The notes below the pieces were generated by a model, which saw nothing but the letters and a program-made list of their open reading frames with translations, made no database searches and was not told the DNA's origin. Shown here piece by piece: positions 7,075 through 10,784 of a DNA stretch of 10,784 nucleotides. This DNA is from CAZGMN01 sp964645765 (GTDB lineage Bacteria > Acidobacteriota > Aminicenantia > Aminicenantales > Aminicenantaceae), in NCBI GenBank assembly GCA_964645765.1, contig CAZYBE010000062.1, positions 1 through 10,784 of the forward strand, in the 5' to 3' direction. The translations under genes and the position numbers were made by a program. Every line of letters starts with the position of its first letter. Positions within the stretch are counted from its first letter, which is position 1.

Positions 7075-8166
7075 TCAGAGACCTTTTTTCGTTAGCAGGA
7101 GTTTTTTTGGGTTGCCAAGAGCACGGACTATGGTCACTGGGGTTCCAACCTGCACTATATCAAAAATTCTATCCATATCTTTGTTCTCGAGGGAGATACA
7201 GCCATATGTCAGAGAGTCATTACCTCCGCCGTGGATCTCAATCGAACCTCCTATGCTGACCCCTTCAGGGAGGAGCCCCTTCATTTTTGCTGAATTAAAT
7301 TCTTCTAAATCTTCTTGACTGGGATAACTCATTAAAAGTGCCTTATGATATCGAATTGAGGGTAGCTTTTTTGTGATTTGATACTTGCCCTCAGGAATGG
7401 CAAAATCGCCGGAATGGAGCTTGTCGGATAATCCATTGCGAGAAAAGCCAATCATGTATGTCCCGATGGCTTTGCCTTTTTTATAGACAGCCAACTTCCG
7501 CTCAAGCTTGCTGATTATAATGACCACAGAATCATTTTCTATTGATTCTGATATTGTCTCATCCACCCATTTCTTCCAAGTTCTTATCGAACTATCATTG
7601 ACATATTGGGCAAGTGCAGATGTGACAGTATCTTCTGCTTTCTTGATATAGAGAGATATATCATTCAACCTTTCCTCGGCTGCAACAAGGTTTCCCTTCT
7701 CCTTCATGAAATCGACCTCGCTCATAATCAATTCTGCGCTTATGATAGCGGACCTTGCCAGCCGGCTTTCCTTCGTCATCAAGCTTAATTTCTTGACGGC
7801 ATCAATTCTATTCTTAAGGCTGGCCAGCTGACCTGTAATTCTATTGGATTTTGTTTCCTTTTCTTTCTCGACTTTTTCTTGAAGTTTTACCCCCTCATCA
7901 AGAACGTTCCTTAAGGCAAGCTGGACAGGCTTGTACCTCCTGAACCAGATGAGCTTCCTCTTTTCCTGGTTGAGCTTATTTTTTGCTTGCCTGTAAGATT
8001 CGTTATATCTTTGATAATCTTGGGATGCATAAACCTCTGCCCCCGCTCTCCAGAGGTTATTTTCTTGAGTCTCTGCTTCTTTAGCCTCTAGAGGGATGGG
8101 TGGTGCCTTGCATCCCGCTGCTGACAGGCTAAGGAAAAGACAGACAGTTATCAGCCAGTTCCGCAT
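7075..8166 (-). CDS. Lipoprotein with DUF4398-like helical domain and YkuD L,D-transpeptidase domain
   Basis: A lipoprotein signal ends in LSAAGC with lipidated Cys19. Residues about 36-205 are helical and charged. The first part (41-88, beginning AGAEVYASQDY) resembles the DUF4398 type and the neighbouring lipoprotein. The YkuD domain spans about 212-348: IHGGG at 311-315 (His312) and TYGCIS at 320-325 with nucleophile Cys323. Tyr321 and Ser325 stand where canonical enzymes have His and Arg or Asn; such variants are common in the YafK-like branch, whose E. coli member cleaves the peptidoglycan-lipoprotein bond. The domain therefore looks catalytically competent but of non-standard type. A lipid-anchored protein with a helical spacer would place the enzyme between a membrane and the wall. 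It follows the small lipoprotein gene by 21 bp, without a visible Shine-Dalgarno. Confidence 0.85.
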   Translation of the reverse strand: MRNWLITVCLFLSLSAAGCKAPPIPLEAKEAETQENNLWRAGAEVYASQDYQRYNESYRQAKNKLNQEKRKLIWFRRYKPVQLALRNVLDEGVKLQEKVEKEKETKSNRITGQLASLKNRIDAVKKLSLMTKESRLARSAIISAELIMSEVDFMKEKGNLVAAEERLNDISLYIKKAEDTVTSALAQYVNDSSIRTWKKWVDETISESIENDSVVIIISKLERKLAVYKKGKAIGTYMIGFSRNGLSDKLHSGDFAIPEGKYQITKKLPSIRYHKALLMSYPSQEDLEEFNSAKMKGLLPEGVSIGGSIEIHGGGNDSLTYGCISLENKDMDRIFDIVQVGTPVTIVRALGNPKKLLLTKKGL

Positions 8167-8187
8167 GAAAAAAAGAAGGCTGGCAGA

Positions 8188-8814
8188 CTATTTCTTTGTC
8201 GTCGCTCTTGCCTTTGCTGGCGCTTTTCCCCTCACTTTTTCAATGGCTTTTTTTACCTGGTCCGATATTCCTGCGGCCTTTTCTTTAATGGCTTTCGCCT
8301 TATCTGCGGCGCCGTAATAATCCTCAGTGTCAACCGCTTTCTGAACCTCTGGAAGAGAATCTTCAAGGGCTTTTAAATCTGTTTTGAGAGCTTCTATATC
8401 AGCTTTTGTCCCTTTCCCAGCTGGAGCTTTTTTCAACATCCCTTTGGCATCTGTGACAGCTGCCGCAGCTTCAGTCTGAGCTGCAAGAGCCGCTTTCTTG
8501 GCTTCCTCTTTTCTCTGGGCTATGACCGGCACCAGAGCGTCTGCGTCAGATTTCACTTTTGCCAGCATTTCCTTAGCTTTGCCGTATTTTTTGAACAACT
8601 TTTTGCTCTGAGCAGTAACCTCATCCAGGGCGGCTGTCAAGTCATCATTCAGCTTCTTGAACTCATCTTTAGCATAAATTTCTCCTCCAGCGGTTTTAGC
8701 AGTTTCCACAGCAGCTTTTGTGTTGTCCATTTCCTGTGTGGGCTGCTTGGCGCAAGCGGTGAAGAAGAAGATGAGCAGCACCCCGAGAGTGAAGACCCGG
8801 AATAAATTTTTCAT
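8188..8814 (-). CDS. Helical Lys/Ala-rich lipoprotein with DUF4398-like domain; possible Braun-type tether
   Basis: A lipoprotein signal (residues 1-20) ends FFTAC with Cys21 as the lipidation site. The mature part is almost entirely predicted helix, low in aromatics and rich in Ala, Lys, Glu and Asp. Residues 42-87, starting AGGEIYAKDEF, resemble DUF4398 and align with the transpeptidase lipoprotein encoded next to it. An Ala/Lys-rich middle (about 103-133) and a second helical segment lead to a flexible basic tail ending in Lys-Lys. It is the first gene of the leftward operon, with a near-consensus promoter and the clearest Shine-Dalgarno in the window, so it may be abundant. A lipidated N-terminus, helical body and C-terminal lysine beside two L,D-transpeptidases recall Braun lipoprotein, though this protein is much longer. 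Molecular function is not established. Confidence 0.82.
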   Translation of the reverse strand: MKNLFRVFTLGVLLIFFFTACAKQPTQEMDNTKAAVETAKTAGGEIYAKDEFKKLNDDLTAALDEVTAQSKKLFKKYGKAKEMLAKVKSDADALVPVIAQRKEEAKKAALAAQTEAAAAVTDAKGMLKKAPAGKGTKADIEALKTDLKALEDSLPEVQKAVDTEDYYGAADKAKAIKEKAAGISDQVKKAIEKVRGKAPAKARATTKK

Positions 8815-8819
8815 ATAAA

Positions 8820-8825
8820 CCTCCT
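8820..8825 (-). promoter_or_regulatory. Strong Shine-Dalgarno of the lipoprotein gene
   Basis: AGGAGG on the minus strand lies 5 nt before the ATG at 8812-8814. It is a perfect anti-SD match and fixes the start codon. It is the clearest Shine-Dalgarno in the window; most internal genes of the same operon have weak or no recognisable ones. Confidence 0.85.
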
Positions 8826-8884
8826 TTTATTAATTGCTTTTTTTATTTATTATCATCTTGTTTAAAATCTGATAAATCTCATCT

Positions 8885-8912
8885 ATTTTAAATCAAAAAA
8901 AGTAATTGTCAA
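8885..8912 (-). promoter_or_regulatory. Sigma70-like promoter of the leftward envelope/sec operon
   Basis: On the minus strand a perfect TTGACA (8907-8912) is followed after 16 bp by TAAAAT (8885-8890). The predicted start is near 8878, giving an AT-rich leader of about 64 nt before the lipoprotein ATG. It is the only convincing promoter I see between here and secF, although the 98-bp and 63-bp gaps before tgt and secD could hold weaker ones. Confidence 0.6.
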
Positions 8913-8935
8913 GTTTGTCTCACCCATACACTCGC

Positions 8936-8963
8936 TTGATTATTTGAACTGGTAAACTATAAT
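8936..8963 (+). promoter_or_regulatory. Sigma70-like promoter of the prenyltransferase-lepB unit
   Basis: TTGATT (8936-8941) and a perfect TATAAT (8958-8963) are separated by 16 bp. The predicted start at about 8970 leaves only some 15 nt before the ATG at 8985, with no recognisable Shine-Dalgarno. Its -35 lies 23 bp from the -35 of the opposite promoter, so a regulator or supercoiling could affect both. Confidence 0.55.
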
Positions 8964-8984
8964 AGTAAGCTCGTTAGAATCCCG

Positions 8985-9893
8985 ATGAAGAAATCAAAAG
9001 CGATCCTCTCACTCCTTCGCCTTCCTTTTCTGACTGTTAGTGTCGGAGCTGTCCTTCTGGGAACGGCTTTTGCCTGGTGGCAGGCACGGAAGTTCGAGCC
9101 AGTTTTGTTTGTCTTAGCCCTTGGCGGAGCCTGTGCTTTTCATATTGCCTGCAATGTGGCCAATGATTATTTTGACTTCAAGAGCGGGAATGACGCCTCA
9201 AACCGCTCTGGCCTGGTTCCTTTTTCAGGGGGGAGCCAGATGGTCTTGAATGGTTTTGTCAAGCCTGGAGAAGCCCTGTCCGTTTCCATCCTTTTCGCCT
9301 TTTTTGGTTCGGCCATCGGCCTTTATCTCAACGCCGTTTCCAGGGGAAACCTCATCTTATTCATCGGCATTGCTGCTCTCTTTTTTATTTATAACTACAA
9401 CGGCTTTCCGCTGAAGCTGGTCAACAAGGGATTGGGGGAAGTCGCCATCTTCATGGCCTGGGGACCTCTTATGGTCTTAGGGGCTTATTATGTCCAGGCT
9501 GAGAGCTTCCCTTCTTTCTGGGCTCTGGTTGCGGCTTTTCCGTCCGGCATCTTAACCACTTTGGTTCTGCTGATTAACGAGTTCGCTGATAAGGAGGCAG
9601 ATTTCTCGGTTGGAAGAAAAACTTGGGTCATTCTTTATGGATACAAGAAGAGCCTGCTCATCTATTTGGCTCTGGCTGTAAGCTGTTATCTTATTGTCTT
9701 GAGCGGAGTGCTCTTTGGAGGCTGGCCTCTATGGTCGCTGCTGGTCTTGGTTACCCTCCCCCTGCCATTCATGGCTTACAGCGTCGGCCTCAAGAACATG
9801 GGGGACTGGCCCAGATTTCTGCCGGCTGTTAAGAATACCATCTTTATGAATTTTGCTTTTTTGGTTATACTGAGTATTGTATTTGCGGTTTAA
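8985..9893 (+). CDS. menA: UbiA-superfamily prenyltransferase, MenA-like
   Basis: UbiA-type enzymes are integral membrane proteins that transfer a polyprenyl chain from its diphosphate to an aromatic or similar acceptor; MenA prenylates 1,4-dihydroxy-2-naphthoate in menaquinone synthesis. The 302 residues form about eight or nine hydrophobic segments. The first Mg-diphosphate motif is NDYFD (60-64), continuing FKSGND. The second is the NEFADKEAD region (198-206), followed by GRKT (210-213). FPLKLVNKGLGEVAIF (141-156) and GPLMVLGAYYVQ (160-171) resemble MenA more than UbiA or protohaem farnesyltransferases. No other quinone gene is nearby, so the acceptor is inferred and a MenA paralogue with another substrate is possible. 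The stop codon lies 1 bp before the lepB start, indicating co-transcription. Confidence 0.8.
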   Translation: MKKSKAILSLLRLPFLTVSVGAVLLGTAFAWWQARKFEPVLFVLALGGACAFHIACNVANDYFDFKSGNDASNRSGLVPFSGGSQMVLNGFVKPGEALSVSILFAFFGSAIGLYLNAVSRGNLILFIGIAALFFIYNYNGFPLKLVNKGLGEVAIFMAWGPLMVLGAYYVQAESFPSFWALVAAFPSGILTTLVLLINEFADKEADFSVGRKTWVILYGYKKSLLIYLALAVSCYLIVLSGVLFGGWPLWSLLVLVTLPLPFMAYSVGLKNMGDWPRFLPAVKNTIFMNFAFLVILSIVFAV

Positions 9894-9894
9894 A

Positions 9895-10608
9895 ATGAAA
9901 AAAGAAAAGAAAGAAGAAAAAGAAGAGCAAAAAAAGAGCGGTTTTCGTGAAATTTTCGAGCTCATTGCTGAAACAGCTGTTTTCGTTTTTTTCGTCATGA
10001 CCTTTGTCGTCCAGGCCTTTCAAATCCCTACCGGTTCCATGGAACCTACCTTACTCGTCGGTGATTTTCTTCTGGTCAACAAGTTTATCTACGCCAATAC
10101 TGTTTCCGGACTGGAAAGGAAAATACTCCCCAGGAAAAAAATTGAAAGACAAGACATCATTGTTTTTAAATTCCCCCAGGATTTGAAGATGGATTTTGTC
10201 AAGAGGGTCATTGCCCTGGAAGGGGAGAAGGTTGAGATAAAGGACAAGCAGGTCTATATCAACGACAAGCCTATTCCTGAGCCGTATAAAGTCCACATCG
10301 AGAGCCAGCTCTCATCGCGGGACAATTATTATTATTATGACGACAAGATAAGGGACAATTTCGGTCCAGTGGTTGTTCCTCCTGGGCAGTGTTTTGTCAT
10401 GGGGGACAACCGGGACAACAGCCAGGATAGCCGCTACTGGGGTTATCTTCCTTTTGGCAACATCAAAGGGAAGCCCTGGATTGTTTATTTTTCTTATAAA
10501 GCTGAAAGGGATGCCTATCAAAAGACATCATTCTTGGAGAGATTGAAAAAGCTTGCCATGTTTATCCCAATGGCAAGATGGAAGCGGATCTTATTGGTCA
10601 TTAAATAG
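9895..10608 (+). CDS. lepB: Signal peptidase I
   Basis: This inner-membrane serine/lysine peptidase removes signal peptides from Sec- and Tat-exported proteins. I chose the ATG at 9895 (237 residues), 1 bp after the prenyltransferase stop; a TTG 18 bp upstream lies inside the previous gene and is less likely. A very basic/acidic N-terminus (1-17) precedes one membrane segment (about 24-42). Then come box B IPTGSMEPTL with nucleophile Ser48, box D DFVKRVIALEGE with general-base Lys103, and box E GDNRDNSQDSRYWG (170-183). All catalytic elements are present, so the enzyme should be active. A run of four tyrosines (145-148), encoded by four TAT codons (10327-10338), falls in the variable region before box E. 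The basic C-terminal tail (about 214-237) is hydrophobic and may touch the membrane. No clear terminator follows. Confidence 0.96.
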   Translation: MKKEKKEEKEEQKKSGFREIFELIAETAVFVFFVMTFVVQAFQIPTGSMEPTLLVGDFLLVNKFIYANTVSGLERKILPRKKIERQDIIVFKFPQDLKMDFVKRVIALEGEKVEIKDKQVYINDKPIPEPYKVHIESQLSSRDNYYYYDDKIRDNFGPVVVPPGQCFVMGDNRDNSQDSRYWGYLPFGNIKGKPWIVYFSYKAERDAYQKTSFLERLKKLAMFIPMARWKRILLVIK

Positions 10609-10705
10609 AATAGCTCCTCAATCAAACCTTCAAACCCAAAATCAAATTTGGAAGCATCCTAAATTCCGTGATAATCATAAAATTGTGGCGAGGGGTCCTG
10701 GCACG

Positions 10706-10784
10706 GCATGCTCCCCGTCCGTCCTCGCAGCACCCATCCCCCCGTGGGGAACCCCTGCTGCTGCGGGCGTTGCGGGGAGCACGC
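10706..10784. repeat. GC-rich imperfect palindrome at right edge
   Basis: After AT-rich sequence up to about 10685, composition switches to very GC-rich. GCATGCTCCCCG (10706-10717) pairs with CGGGGAGCACGC (10773-10784) with one mismatch (a G-U pair if the minus strand is transcribed). Nested inside are CGCAGCA (10726-10732) against TGCTGCG (10759-10765), and TCCC (10737-10740) against GGGA (10747-10750). The structure may extend beyond the window. There is no T-run, so a classical intrinsic terminator is unlikely. It could be a dispersed palindromic repeat, the end of a GC-rich gene, or an assembly-edge artefact. The rest of 10609-10705 shows nothing I can assign. Confidence 0.5.

Noticed and set aside
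9877..9894. Upstream TTG start giving signal peptidase I six extra residues.
   Set aside because: It would overlap the prenyltransferase end; the ATG at 9895 sits directly after that stop and matches the expected short basic N-terminus.
10327..10338. Four TAT repeats in lepB, considered as a phase-variation tract.
   Set aside because: The repeat unit is three bases, so length change would not shift frame, and four copies are too few for a contingency locus.
10675..10782. Minus-strand frame open from the right edge, considered as the end of a gene.
   Set aside because: Short frames in GC-rich palindromic DNA are often open by chance, and a second frame is also open there, so it is not annotated as a gene.

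Overview
The window looks like ordinary chromosomal DNA from a diderm (Gram-negative-type) bacterium. The signs are two outer-membrane-type lipoproteins, a TonB-family protein and L,D-transpeptidases. Coding density is high and base composition moderate. I cannot name the phylum with confidence. The Sec cluster and the exported proteins would fit an Acidobacteriota-like or Aminicenantes-like lineage, but that is an impression, not a demonstration. No phage, transposase, CRISPR array, tRNA or rRNA is visible.

Layout. Two transcription units diverge from an intergenic region at 8815-8984, which carries back-to-back sigma70-like promoters. Leftward (minus strand), in order of transcription: a helical Lys/Ala-rich lipoprotein (8188-8814); a lipoprotein with a helical domain and a YkuD L,D-transpeptidase domain (7075-8166); a membrane-anchored YkuD L,D-transpeptidase (6415-7071); an unrecognised exported protein (5795-6412); a divergent YchF/OLA1-type P-loop NTPase (4702-5775); and tgt, yajC, secD and secF (4603 down to 368). 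Most junctions are 1-21 bp, with wider gaps of 98 bp before tgt and 63 bp before secD. After secF a separate promoter precedes the start of a TonB-family gene that runs off the left edge. Rightward (plus strand): a UbiA/MenA-type prenyltransferase (8985-9893), then signal peptidase I (9895-10608) after a 1-bp gap. The last 80-100 bp change abruptly to GC-rich palindromic sequence.

How the genes fit together. tgt-yajC-secD-secF is the conserved block known from E. coli (queA-tgt-yajC-secDF): tRNA queuosine modification next to the SecDF-YajC accessory translocase. Signal peptidase I acts on proteins exported by Sec. The upstream genes form an envelope module. A small lipoprotein with a good promoter, a strong Shine-Dalgarno sequence and a C-terminal Lys-Lys lies beside two L,D-transpeptidases, which invites a Braun-lipoprotein-like outer membrane-to-peptidoglycan tether hypothesis.

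The points most worth a second look are that tether hypothesis, the helical domain shared by the two lipoproteins, the altered substrate pocket of Tgt (closer to queuine-using enzymes than to standard bacterial ones), the divergent YchF, the unrecognised exported protein, and the GC-rich palindrome at the right edge.
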